Source: Streptomyces sp. NBC_01197
Lineage (GTDB): Bacteria; Actinomycetota; Actinomycetes; Streptomycetales; Streptomycetaceae
Reading direction: 5' to 3'
DNA length: 64,000 nt
Assembly (NCBI RefSeq): GCF_036010505.1
Contig: NZ_CP108569.1
Location: 3,793,001-3,857,000, forward strand
This document shows positions 8,824 through 16,188 of this stretch, piece by piece. Below the pieces are notes generated by a model, which was given only the letters and a program-made list of their open reading frames with translations, did not search any database and was not told the origin of the DNA. Numbering within the stretch: the stretch's first letter is position 1; every line of letters begins with the position of its first letter. A program made the position numbers and the translations under genes.

Positions 8824-9029
8824 GTGAGCCTGGCGGACCCGGCCCGGTCCCGGGTGCTGCTGATCGGGACAGCTGACCTGCGCGGATTCGGATACCACGC
8901 GCTGTGCGGGCTGGACGACCTCAGCGCCGATCCGGTGCTGCTCAGGGACAGCGTCATCGAGCTGGCAGGCCCGCGGCACCGCACGAACGACGAACTCCTG
9001 AACCTCGACCCGCGCCTCAACTTAACCGG
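8824..9029 (+). pseudogene. Truncated caspase-like effector, N-terminal stump
   Basis: After a GGAGAAGGA ribosome-binding site and GTG, the frame reads SLADPARSRVLLIGTADLRG, resembling the first strand of caspase-like proteins encoded next to EACC1. Similarity fades within about 25-70 residues. The frame then runs on as antisense of the deformylase gene to 9699, with shadow-type composition, so the real coding part probably ends just before 9033. No His/Cys dyad remains. Likely a deletion remnant of an EACC1-caspase pair. The family assignment rests on a short match and is tentative. Confidence 0.42.
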
Positions 9030-9032
9030 CGC

Positions 9033-9710
9033 TCAGGGTGCGTTGTCGCGGCGGCCCAGGTCGGCTGCCTTGAGCGCGCGCCGGGCGAAGACGTCTTCCC
9101 TTCCGTCCGCCATCTGCCGCAGGGCGTCCTTGCGGTCCCGGCTGGAGAGTCGGTCGAGGTATGTGTGGCCGAAAAGGTGGTCGGTCTCGTGCTGCAGACA
9201 CCGCGCGAAGTACCCCGTCCCCTCGATGACGAGGGGGCTGCCGTCCTTGTCGAGCCCACGGACGACGGCGCGATCGGGCCGGGGTACGGCCATGGTGGCG
9301 CTGGGCACGGACAGACAGCCCTCGAAGTCGTCGACGAGTCGGCGGCCGGCCGGACTGGGTACGTCCAGAACCGGGTTGACGATGTGGCCGATATGCCGGA
9401 CCCCATGGTCGTCCGGGCAGTCGTACACGAACAACCGCAGAGCGGCACCCACCTGGTTCGCGGCGAGACCGGCGCCGTCGGCCACATACATCGTCAGGAA
9501 CATGTCGTCGATCAGACTCGACAGCCCGGGGGAGCCGAACTGGGTCACGTCGCGGCACGGCCGGCTCAGGATCTCTTCGCCCACCACAGTGATCCGGCGC
9601 ACCGAACCCCGTTCCGCCTCCCTCGGCAGAGCCGGATACGAGTCGACCGGGCGGCCCTGCACACGGACCCGCCGGTCGAGGGGGCGGGATCCCTCGTGAC
9701 GAACAGCCAT
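9033..9710 (-). CDS. def: Peptide deformylase
   Basis: This 225-residue enzyme removes the formyl group from nascent N-terminal methionine. All three motifs are present: GAGLAANQVG, EGCLSVPS (Cys metal ligand) and QHETDHLFG (two His ligands and the catalytic Glu). A basic N-terminal extension of about 30 residues precedes the core. ATG at 9710 has an AAGGGGGAA ribosome-binding site. Streptomycetes carry several def paralogues. This one is divergent from a winged-helix regulator with a palindromic operator between, which suggests inducible expression rather than housekeeping (inference). Confidence 0.93.
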   Translation of the reverse strand: MAVRHEGSRPLDRRVRVQGRPVDSYPALPREAERGSVRRITVVGEEILSRPCRDVTQFGSPGLSSLIDDMFLTMYVADGAGLAANQVGAALRLFVYDCPDDHGVRHIGHIVNPVLDVPSPAGRRLVDDFEGCLSVPSATMAVPRPDRAVVRGLDKDGSPLVIEGTGYFARCLQHETDHLFGHTYLDRLSSRDRKDALRQMADGREDVFARRALKAADLGRRDNAP

Positions 9711-9780
9711 CGCTGTTCCCCCTTTCTGCGTGGGCGACTTGTGCGTACGCACCTTCTGCGTACGTCACAGAGCCACGGAC

Positions 9781-9832
9781 GTACGGACGGACGGAAGTAC
9801 GGACGGAAGTACGGACGGAAGTACGGACGGAA
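9781..9832. repeat. 12-bp tandem repeat between def and the regulator
   Basis: GTACGGACGGAA occurs three times head to tail (9797-9832), preceded by a longer variant GTACGGACGGACGGAA at 9781-9796. It lies in the def leader, 71 bp before the start codon. Probably slippage-prone; a role in expression is possible but not shown. Confidence 0.8.
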
Positions 9833-9854
9833 GCGCAGGACCGCTTGCCAAGTC

Positions 9855-9881
9855 CTTTGCAAACTAGCAGAGTTTGCAAAG
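9855..9881. promoter_or_regulatory. Palindromic operator between def and the winged-helix regulator
   Basis: CTTTGCAAACT and AGTTTGCAAAG form a perfect 11-bp inverted repeat around the spacer AGCAG, and the last base is the first base of the regulator's GTG start. The TTTGCAAA half-sites are AT-rich against a GC-rich background. This is the likely binding site of the adjacent regulator, controlling itself and the divergent def gene. Confidence 0.75.
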
Positions 9882-10513
9882 TGACTGAAGATGACCTCCA
9901 CTCTCCGCCCGACCGGCAAGACCGGCCCGACCAGCGAGAGTCGCAGCACCGGCTCGACCACCACGACCGGTCGCGCGGTGCCGACGCAGGGCTGCGCCCG
10001 CACGAGGTCCGTACAGCCCTGCTGGCCCTGCTCGCCGAAGTCGGCGCTGTCACGGCCACCGAAGCGGCTGCCCGGCTCGGGTACAGCTCCGGTCTCTGCT
10101 CGTTCCACCTGCGGCAGCTCGCGCGCCACGGATACATCGAGGAGGCCCCCCGCAGCGGGGGCCGTGTACGTCCCTGGCGTCTGAGGCAGTCCGCTTCCGA
10201 TGCCGGCGGGCCCGCGGACGAGCAGTTCGCCGACCTGGCCCGGGGGCTGGAGGACGAGAGCTGGCAGCGATGGCTGACCCAGCGGAACGAGGCGCCGCCC
10301 GCTTGGCGCCACGACGATGCCTTCAGCGCAGTCGCCTACCTGACGCCCGAGGAGATGAACCGGGTGGCGGACGCGATCCGGCAGGCGCTCGCGCCCTACC
10401 AGGACCGTGAACAGCGGCCCCTGGCAAGGCCCGACGGTGCTCTGCCGGTAGCCCTCATCACGCGGCTGTTCCCCCTGCTCCCCGACCCGGCGGGCGACGG
10501 GGACCGGAACTGA
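9881..10513 (+). CDS. Winged-helix (ArsR-like) transcriptional regulator
   Basis: This protein of about 210 residues has an N-terminal His/Asp-rich stretch, then a winged helix-turn-helix near residues 40-105 (ALLAEVGAVTATEAAARLGY, then SFHLRQLARHGYIEE). The remainder is helical and unassigned (TPEEMNRVADAIRQAL). GTG at 9881 was chosen because upstream sequence is operator-like. The start overlaps the palindrome, so the message may be leaderless and self-repressed. It is divergent from def, its likely target. The inducer cannot be read from sequence. Confidence 0.78.
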   Translation: MTEDDLHSPPDRQDRPDQRESQHRLDHHDRSRGADAGLRPHEVRTALLALLAEVGAVTATEAAARLGYSSGLCSFHLRQLARHGYIEEAPRSGGRVRPWRLRQSASDAGGPADEQFADLARGLEDESWQRWLTQRNEAPPAWRHDDAFSAVAYLTPEEMNRVADAIRQALAPYQDREQRPLARPDGALPVALITRLFPLLPDPAGDGDRN

Positions 10514-10731
10514 CGTTGAACTGAAGCGCCGACGGGCGCGACCGGGTCCCCGAGGCTGGATCTGATGTGGAATCGGTGTGGTTGACGGGTTGTGTCGTGG
10601 TTTCGTAACGGAGCCGGACGGGTGCAACGGGCGGGGCCGCCGGCTCATCTGGGTAGTCAGCGAGGCGCACCGGGCGCCTTCGCGAAGGGGACGGGTCCCG
10701 CCATGCGGGGGGATCCACGGGAGGGAAGTCC

Positions 10732-11154
10732 ATGACCAGGACGGAGAAGACCGGGATGAAGGCGCGGGGCGGCCGTATGGCCGTGATTGGTGCGCTGGGT
10801 CTGGCCTCAGTGGCTCTGGCCGCGGCGCCGGCGTTCGCCAAGGGGAGTGTGGAGATCACGGCGCCGCACACGGCACATGTGGGCAAGACGATCACCATCA
10901 AGGCGCACGGCGGCGACGACAGCGCCGGTTACCTGCATCAGCTGTGCCTGGAGGAGAACGGCTTCCGTGAGGGGTGGCACCAGGAGAACTGCAGCGCTGC
11001 GGTCAAGGGCGACGCGGCGGTCACCGCACACGGCACGTCCGCGCGCCGCGGCAACCTGGAATTCCGTGCGGTGCTGTACGGCCTGACCAGCAAGCAGGAC
11101 CACCATGCCGTGCGGCTGCACGCCTCTGACGTGGTGACAGTGCACGTTCGCTGA
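10732..11154 (+). CDS. Small secreted protein, unknown function
   Basis: This 140-residue precursor has a clear Sec signal peptide: basic start, hydrophobic MAVIGALGLASVALAAAP and AFA-KG cleavage near residue 36. The mature part of about 105 residues looks all-beta. It begins with an Ig-like pattern (VEITAPHTAHVGKTITIKAHG) and has two cysteines (LCLEENGF and ENCSAA) that could form one disulfide. ATG at 10732 follows GGAGGGAAGTCC; MKARG at 10756 is an alternative. A strong bidirectional hairpin ends the gene. No family recognised. Confidence 0.75.
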   Translation: MTRTEKTGMKARGGRMAVIGALGLASVALAAAPAFAKGSVEITAPHTAHVGKTITIKAHGGDDSAGYLHQLCLEENGFREGWHQENCSAAVKGDAAVTAHGTSARRGNLEFRAVLYGLTSKQDHHAVRLHASDVVTVHVR

Positions 11155-11215
11155 TTCAGCAACGCGGCCACACATTCCCGTGTTCTCCTGACCTCACGGG
11201 ATGCCGTCAGCGGCA

Positions 11216-11251
11216 ATTCGCCCCGCCGGGATTGTGCCCGGCGGGGCGAAT
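11216..11251. terminator. Bidirectional intrinsic terminator between two secreted-protein genes
   Basis: A perfect 15-bp stem with the hexaloop ATTGTG lies 61 bp after the gene at 10732 and also downstream of the convergent gene at 11437-11856. It can serve both directions. Confidence 0.8.
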
Positions 11252-11334
11252 CGCTGCCAGGTGAGAGGTACCGATGTGAGCCTGTGGCGTCGGCGCCCTC
11301 CCCGTACGACAACGTCGGCCTCCAAGACCACCAG

Positions 11335-11360
11335 GATCTTGAAGGCCGATCTTGAAGGCC
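11335..11360. repeat. 13-bp tandem duplication
   Basis: GATCTTGAAGGCC is present twice with no spacer in the non-coding gap between the two convergent secreted-protein genes. No function assigned. Confidence 0.7.
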
Positions 11361-11436
11361 GACGTCACGCCAGTCCCCGAATGAGCCAATGGCATCGCCT
11401 ATGGGGCGCCGGGGTACTGCCGGAGGGGCTCGCCGA

Positions 11437-11856
11437 TCAGCGCACGGTCACGCTGAAGACGGGGGAGACCGTGCTCCCGCTGACGATGCGCAGCTGGTTC
11501 TTGCCCTTGATGCCGAGCTTGACGCCCAGCGAGTAGGAGCCGCTGTGGTTGACGGGCGCGGAGGCGGGCAGCGAGACCCACTTGCTCCCCTGCTTCTGCT
11601 GGAGGGTCACCTTGGCGCCCGCCTTGAGGCCGGTCGTGGTGCCGGTGACCCGGAAGAGCTGCCAGGCCTTCACCGAGCTCGCCGACGGCTTAGCCGTGAT
11701 GGAGGCCTTGGCGGCGACGGCCGTCTGCGCGACGGGGGTGGTGCTGGGTGCGGTCGGGGCATCGGCCATCGCGGCAGTGCCTGCCAGCGCGACGGTCGCT
11801 GCGGCGAGCGTGCTGACGGCGGCGAGACGCAGGGAGTGGCGCTTGGTGACGATCAT
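11437..11856 (-). CDS. Small secreted Ig-like/beta-sandwich protein
   Basis: This 139-residue precursor has a Sec signal peptide (KRHSLRLAAVSTLAAATVALAG, cut near AMA-DA at residue 31). A short Ala/Thr/Pro-rich linker is followed by one beta-sandwich repeat of the kind found in bacterial cell-surface proteins (LFRVTGTTTGLKAGAKVTLQ, WVSLPASAPVNHSGSYS). It is probably exported and structural or adhesive. The gene converges on the other small secreted-protein gene. Confidence 0.75.
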   Translation of the reverse strand: MIVTKRHSLRLAAVSTLAAATVALAGTAAMADAPTAPSTTPVAQTAVAAKASITAKPSASSVKAWQLFRVTGTTTGLKAGAKVTLQQKQGSKWVSLPASAPVNHSGSYSLGVKLGIKGKNQLRIVSGSTVSPVFSVTVR

Positions 11857-12128
11857 GAGTGTCCCTTTCGATGAGGTTCTCTGATTTCACACAAAGGTGA
11901 GACAAATACTTTTGGTGTGGGTCTCACATGAAAAGACGATCGAGTACCCGGATGCGTTGTTGGCTCTGTGTAACCGTCCTGTAACAGGCTCGCCCGCCCT
12001 CGTCCGCCCCGCCCTCGTCCTCTCCCCTCCTCACTCTGCTCCCTGTCCTTCCCGCCCGCCTCCTCGGAGCAGCGGCCACGCCCGGGATTCCATCGACGCG
12101 TGGGGGCCCATCTGGTAGGTCTCGGGCC
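11857..12128. promoter_or_regulatory. Divergent region between secreted protein and serine hydrolase
   Basis: This 272-bp gap contains the inverted repeat GTGAGAC (11897-11903) and GTCTCAC (11921-11927), separated by 17 bp of relatively AT-rich sequence. It sits 41-71 bp before the minus-strand start, a plausible operator or promoter. The rest is C-rich and featureless. Confidence 0.45.
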
Positions 12129-13520
12129 ATGACTTCTTCAGATTCCGGGCCGGAGGCCTTCGCGGAACTCCTCCCCGCCACCAGGCGGGCGCTGCTGCAC
12201 CGCATCGCCGTCGCGCAGTCCGAGGGCCGAGTGCCGTCGCTGGTCGCGGCGGTGATGCGGAACGGGCGGATGGTGTGGTCAGGGGCGCGCAGTTGCGTGG
12301 ACGGCCATGCGCCGGACGCGAATACGCAGTACCGGATCGGCTCGATCACCAAGCCTTTCACCGCGGTCGCTGTGATGCGCCTGCGTGACGAGGGGCTGCT
12401 CGATCTGGCGGATCCGCTGGAGAAGTACGTTCCCGGTACCGGAGCCGGCGAGGTGACGATCGCTCAGCTGCTGAGCCACACCGCGGGTCTGGCGGCGGAG
12501 ACGCCCGGTGAATGGTGGGAGCGGTCGTCGGCCGCGCTGCGGCCCGGTCTTCCGGATCTGCTCGGTGAGCGGCCGCGGGTGCATCCGGCCGGGCGGCGCC
12601 ACCACTACTCCAACCCCGGATACGCCCTGCTCGGTGCGGTGGTGGAGGCGCTGCGCGGTGCGGCGTGGGCGGACGTGGTGCAGCGCGAGATCTGCGTACC
12701 GCTGGGAATGGACCGTACGAGCGCTCAGCCGCAGGCGCCCCACGCCGGTGCGTGGGCGGTTCATCCGTGGGCGGACGCGCTGCTGCCGGAGCCGGCCGAG
12801 GACCTGGGGCTGATGGCGCCCGCGGGGCAACTGTGGTCGACGGCCGCCGACTTGTGCCGCTTCGCCGCTTTCCTGGCGGAGGGCGACGACCGGGTGCTCA
12901 GCGCGGAGACCGTACGGGAGATGCGTGCGCCCGCTGCCGCGCCGGAAGCGGACGAGTGGGACGGCGGGTACGGGCTCGGTATCCAGCTCGCACAGCGCGA
13001 CGGCCGGACGCTGGCCGGACACACCGGATCGCTGCCGGGATTCGTGGCCGGACTGTGGGTGAGCGTGGCGGACGGGATGGCTGCGGTGGCGCTCTCGAAC
13101 AGCACGTCGGGGGTCGGACCGCGGGTGGCCGCCGAGCTGATCCGGATCGTGGCGGAGTCGGAACCCATCATTCCGGAGCCCTGGCGTCCGCTGTCGGAGG
13201 TCGATCCCGGTCTGCTCGAATTGGCGGGGCCCTGGTACTGGGGGACATCGGTGAGCGGTCTGCGTCTCAAGGCGGACGGCGGGATGGAGTTCGGGCCGCT
13301 GGCAGGCGGCGGTCGGAGTTCCCGGTTCCGCGCGGAGCGGGACGGCAGCTGGACCGGGCTCGACGGCTACTTCGCGGGGGAGACGCTGCGGGTCGTACGA
13401 CGGGACGGCGAGGTGAGCCATCTGGATCTGGGCTCGTTCGTCTTCACGCGGCAGCCGTACGACCCGGGGGCGCCGGTGCCGGGCGGCGTCGACGAGGGGG
13501 GCTGGCGGGGGCTGCCGTAA
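12129..13520 (+). CDS. Class C beta-lactamase-related serine hydrolase
   Basis: This 463-residue protein has the penicillin-binding/beta-lactamase class C fold. The active-site SxxK is in IGSITKPFTA (about residue 77), YSN in HHYSNPGYALLG, and the HTG triad in LAGHTGSLPG. There is no signal peptide, so it is probably cytoplasmic and acts as an esterase, amidase or D-aminopeptidase rather than a resistance enzyme. A C-terminal beta domain of about 110 residues follows the catalytic part. ATG at 12129. Confidence 0.87.
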   Translation: MTSSDSGPEAFAELLPATRRALLHRIAVAQSEGRVPSLVAAVMRNGRMVWSGARSCVDGHAPDANTQYRIGSITKPFTAVAVMRLRDEGLLDLADPLEKYVPGTGAGEVTIAQLLSHTAGLAAETPGEWWERSSAALRPGLPDLLGERPRVHPAGRRHHYSNPGYALLGAVVEALRGAAWADVVQREICVPLGMDRTSAQPQAPHAGAWAVHPWADALLPEPAEDLGLMAPAGQLWSTAADLCRFAAFLAEGDDRVLSAETVREMRAPAAAPEADEWDGGYGLGIQLAQRDGRTLAGHTGSLPGFVAGLWVSVADGMAAVALSNSTSGVGPRVAAELIRIVAESEPIIPEPWRPLSEVDPGLLELAGPWYWGTSVSGLRLKADGGMEFGPLAGGGRSSRFRAERDGSWTGLDGYFAGETLRVVRRDGEVSHLDLGSFVFTRQPYDPGAPVPGGVDEGGWRGLP

Positions 13521-13534
13521 CGGACGGAGGTCCA

Positions 13535-13633
13535 CCGGGCTCGCCACCGTACGAAGCACCGGCAGGCCTCCGGGCTCGCCACCGTACGAAACACCGGGCG
13601 GGCCTCCGGGCTCGCCACCGTACGAACCAGCGG
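13535..13633. repeat. Tandem 35-36-bp repeat in a convergent gap
   Basis: Units begin CCGGGCTCGCCACCGTACGA at 13535, 13570 and 13606 (periods 35 and 36 bp; the third is partial). They fill most of the 150-bp gap between the serine hydrolase and the convergent winged-helix gene. Likely replication-slippage or polymorphic repeat. Confidence 0.75.
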
Positions 13634-13670
13634 CCCTCCGCTTCGTAGCTTCGCCGGCCCGGCGGCTTCG

Positions 13671-14834
13671 TCAGCCCGACAGTTCCCGCTCCAGCGGGGT
13701 CCGGAACCGTGGTGTGATCCGTGCGTCCCCCACCCACTCGGTGAGCCGTTCGGCCTCCGCCCCGACCGCCTCGGTGGCCGCCTGTCCCGGATCCGTCAGC
13801 AGGCGCCACACCACTTCGCCGTCCGTGCGCTGCGCCCAGCCGCCGACGATCCGTCCGTTCCACCACACCGTCGGGCCGATGTTGCCCGAGCGGTCGAAGA
13901 GCGCCGGGCGGTGGTCGGCGTCGAGGTGGAAAGTGCGGTCGGCCCACCCCATGGCGCTGGGGTCGAGGCCGGGGAGCAGGGCCGCCCACGGTTCCGTGGG
14001 CGGTTCGGGAGCGGTGTCGCCCGGTGCGACGAAACCGCGGGCCCCGCCGTCCAGTAGGACCTCCTCCGCGCCGACCGCCGTGAGGGCCCTGCGGGTGTCC
14101 GCCAGAGTCCATCCCGTCCACCACTTGAGGTCGGCCTCGGTCGCGGGGCCGTAGGAGAGCAGCCAGCGGCGGGCCAGCTCGGCCTTGGCCTCGGGGACCG
14201 GGAGGGCGGGCCAGGACGTACCGGCCGTCCAGCGGAACTGGCTCGATGTCCAGGAGCCGCGCGGTCGGTCGCGGCGGATGCGGCCGTCGGCGGCCATCAG
14301 CCGGATGACCCGGGTGGCGACGCCCTGGACGGCCTCCCACTTCTTGCCCGGGAAGACCGTGATCTTCGTACGGAGAGCGGGAACCGCGGCGGAGAGTTCG
14401 CTGCCGGTGCAGGGGCCGCGTTCGGCGAGCGTGGCCAGCGTCGCTGCCTCGGCGTCAGCCAGCCAGCGCTCGTCCAGGCCGCCGCCGTCCTCGGTGAGGT
14501 GTTTGAGGAACGTCCTGCGCTCCTTGGCCGCGATTGCGCGGGCCGTGGACGCGTCGACGCAGGGGGCCACGTCCCGCGACATCGCGAAGAGCGTGTTGCG
14601 CAGGGAGAGCAGCCGGACCAGGGAGACGTCGTCGTACAGGGCGCGTTCGAGGGCGGCCGGGCTCGCCTCGGTCAGTCGTGCGCAGACGGAGAGACAGAGG
14701 GTCGCCGCGTCGGTGGCATGGAGGGCGACGACGGCGTCGGACACCTCGACGGGGGTGGCGGCCCGCACGGAGGGCGCGAGGCGGTGACGCCGGCCCAGAC
14801 GGGCACGGCGCTGCTCGTTGTTGATCCGGTGCAT
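13671..14834 (-). CDS. Winged-helix DNA-binding protein (HTH_42/AlkZ-like)
   Basis: This 387-residue protein belongs to the winged-helix family PF06224 that includes AlkZ/YcaQ DNA glycosylases. N-terminal RARLGRRHRLAP and VVALHATDAATL, LRNTLFAMSRD, the central LLSYGPATEADLKWWTGW and C-terminal LFDRSGNIGPTVWWNGRIVGGW are typical of the actinobacterial branch. The catalytic QxQ/QxD of AlkZ was not seen (HATDA occupies a comparable place), so glycosylase activity is uncertain. ATG at 14834 (MHRINN) marks where similarity begins. Confidence 0.72.
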   Translation of the reverse strand: MHRINNEQRRARLGRRHRLAPSVRAATPVEVSDAVVALHATDAATLCLSVCARLTEASPAALERALYDDVSLVRLLSLRNTLFAMSRDVAPCVDASTARAIAAKERRTFLKHLTEDGGGLDERWLADAEAATLATLAERGPCTGSELSAAVPALRTKITVFPGKKWEAVQGVATRVIRLMAADGRIRRDRPRGSWTSSQFRWTAGTSWPALPVPEAKAELARRWLLSYGPATEADLKWWTGWTLADTRRALTAVGAEEVLLDGGARGFVAPGDTAPEPPTEPWAALLPGLDPSAMGWADRTFHLDADHRPALFDRSGNIGPTVWWNGRIVGGWAQRTDGEVVWRLLTDPGQAATEAVGAEAERLTEWVGDARITPRFRTPLERELSG

Positions 14835-14941
14835 GGCCGGGGCTTCCCGTTCCGTTGGTCTCTCGCTGGGTTCTGGCTTCGGCTCTCGCGGTGCCGTTCT
14901 TCTCTCGCTCTGTTCTGTTCTCTGTCCGACGCCGCTGAGGG

Positions 14942-15394
14942 TCAGAGCTGGAGCTTGAAACCGAGGTGGCTCGCGGTGAATCCGAGCCTCTCGTAGAAGC
15001 GGTGGGCGTCGGCCCGGGTGGCGTCCGACGTCAGCTGGACCAACTGGCAGCCCTGGTTGCGGGAAGTGTCGACGGCCCACTCGATGAGCCGGGTGCCGAG
15101 ACCGCTGCCGCGCTCGTCGCCGTGGATACGTACGCCTTCGATGATGGAGCGGGTGGCGCCCCGCCGGGAGAGTCCGGGGATGACGGTGAGCTGGAGCGTG
15201 CCGACGACGCGGTCCTCGCGCACTGCGACGACCAGGTGCTGTTGCGGGTCGGCGGCGATCCGCCGGTGCGCCGTGGTGTACGGGCCGAGGTCGTCCGGGG
15301 ACTCACGCTGGGCACCGAGCGGGTCGTCGGCCAGCATCGCCACGATCGCGGGGATGTCGTTCTCGTGCGCGGGGCGTATCTCCAGATCGCTCAT
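14942..15394 (-). CDS. GNAT family N-acetyltransferase
   Basis: This single-domain, 150-residue acetyltransferase carries the acetyl-CoA loop GDERGSGLGTRLIEW (motif A, residues about 93-107) and the C-terminal RADAHRFYERLGF. It has features of the small PaiA/YhbS-like GNATs. Substrate unknown. It lies just downstream of the MarR gene on the same strand (46-bp gap), so the two may be cotranscribed. Confidence 0.87.
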   Translation of the reverse strand: MSDLEIRPAHENDIPAIVAMLADDPLGAQRESPDDLGPYTTAHRRIAADPQQHLVVAVREDRVVGTLQLTVIPGLSRRGATRSIIEGVRIHGDERGSGLGTRLIEWAVDTSRNQGCQLVQLTSDATRADAHRFYERLGFTASHLGFKLQL

Positions 15395-15440
15395 GGTGCG
15401 CAGAGTACGCGGCCCGGTCGGCGGCGGGGCCCCGGCCGGA

Positions 15441-15923
15441 TCAGGCGGGATGGTTGAGCTCGGGATGGTTGAGCTCTTCGACCGCGCGTACGAGAGGTGC
15501 CAGCTCGGGGTCGGCCGCGGCTTCGTCGAGAGCCTCGCGCAGGGCGCGGGCGTTGGTGGGGCGGGCCTCCTCCAGGAGCGTGAGGCCGGCTTCGGTGACG
15601 TCGGTGTAGATGCCGCGGCGGTCGGTGTCGCAGAGGTAGCGCGTGAGCAGTCCACGGTCCTCCTGACGGGTGACGAGGCGGGTGGTGGCGCTCTGGCTGA
15701 GGACCACGGCGTCGGCGACCTGCTTCATCCGGAGATGGCCGCCGGGGCCGTCGTGCTGACGGCTGAGGGTGTCGAGAAGCGAGTACTCGCGCACGCTGAG
15801 CCGGTGGCCCCGCTGGAGGGCTTTTTCGATATGCGCCTCGATGCGGCCGTGCAGCAGCGAGAGAGCGCACCAGCCCTGAGAGAGACCGGTGGGTGCGGTG
15901 AGTGCGGGGTCGGTCACTGCCAA
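15441..15923 (-). CDS. MarR family transcriptional regulator
   Basis: This protein of about 160 residues has a MarR winged helix: LSVREYSLLDTLS, MKQVADAVVLSQSATTRLV and the wing DTDRRGIYTDVTEAG. The start was set at TTG 15923 because GGAGGAG lies 7 bases upstream; GTG at 15917 is the alternative. The C-terminus ends in a duplicated ELNHP. It is divergent from an MFS exporter, the usual arrangement for a repressor relieved by the exporter's substrate. The operator candidate lies between them. Confidence 0.86.
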   Translation of the reverse strand: MAVTDPALTAPTGLSQGWCALSLLHGRIEAHIEKALQRGHRLSVREYSLLDTLSRQHDGPGGHLRMKQVADAVVLSQSATTRLVTRQEDRGLLTRYLCDTDRRGIYTDVTEAGLTLLEEARPTNARALREALDEAAADPELAPLVRAVEELNHPELNHPA

Positions 15924-16097
15924 GAGTGGTCTCCTCCGTCGTCCTGTCCGTGGCCCTGCACCGCGGCCTGCTGTCGGGCCGGCCCGCCGCTGACCTGCCC
16001 GTGCGGTGCGAGGCGGCTTTGCCTGGGCGGTGCTCCGGGGGCGGTGCTCTGTGGCGGGCGGGTACTCACGGTAGGCGACGATCGGCGATAGCCCGCG

Positions 16098-16154
16098 CTT
16101 GCAATTAATGAGCGCACGCAAGTATTGTCCCTGCATGTAAAGCGCTCACGCAAG
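16098..16154. promoter_or_regulatory. Promoter/operator between marR and the MFS exporter
   Basis: TTGCAA (16099-16104) and TATTGT (16123-16128), 18 bp apart, resemble a -35/-10 pair directed at the MFS gene. The inverted repeat CTTGC...GCAAG (16098-16122) and two direct copies of ACGCAAG (16116-16122 and 16148-16154, 32 bp apart) overlay it. This suits MarR dimers blocking the promoter. Confidence 0.5.
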
Positions 16155-16188
16155 CAAATTTCTCGCTCGGTACCGGAAGGTGAAATCC

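Noticed and set aside
9781..9832. Possible CRISPR or iteron array
   Set aside because: The 12-bp units touch each other with no spacers and no cas genes are nearby; treated as a simple tandem repeat.
12129..13520. Beta-lactamase resistance gene
   Set aside because: The motifs fit class C, but there is no signal peptide and the C-terminal domain is that of general serine hydrolases, so a resistance role is not supported.
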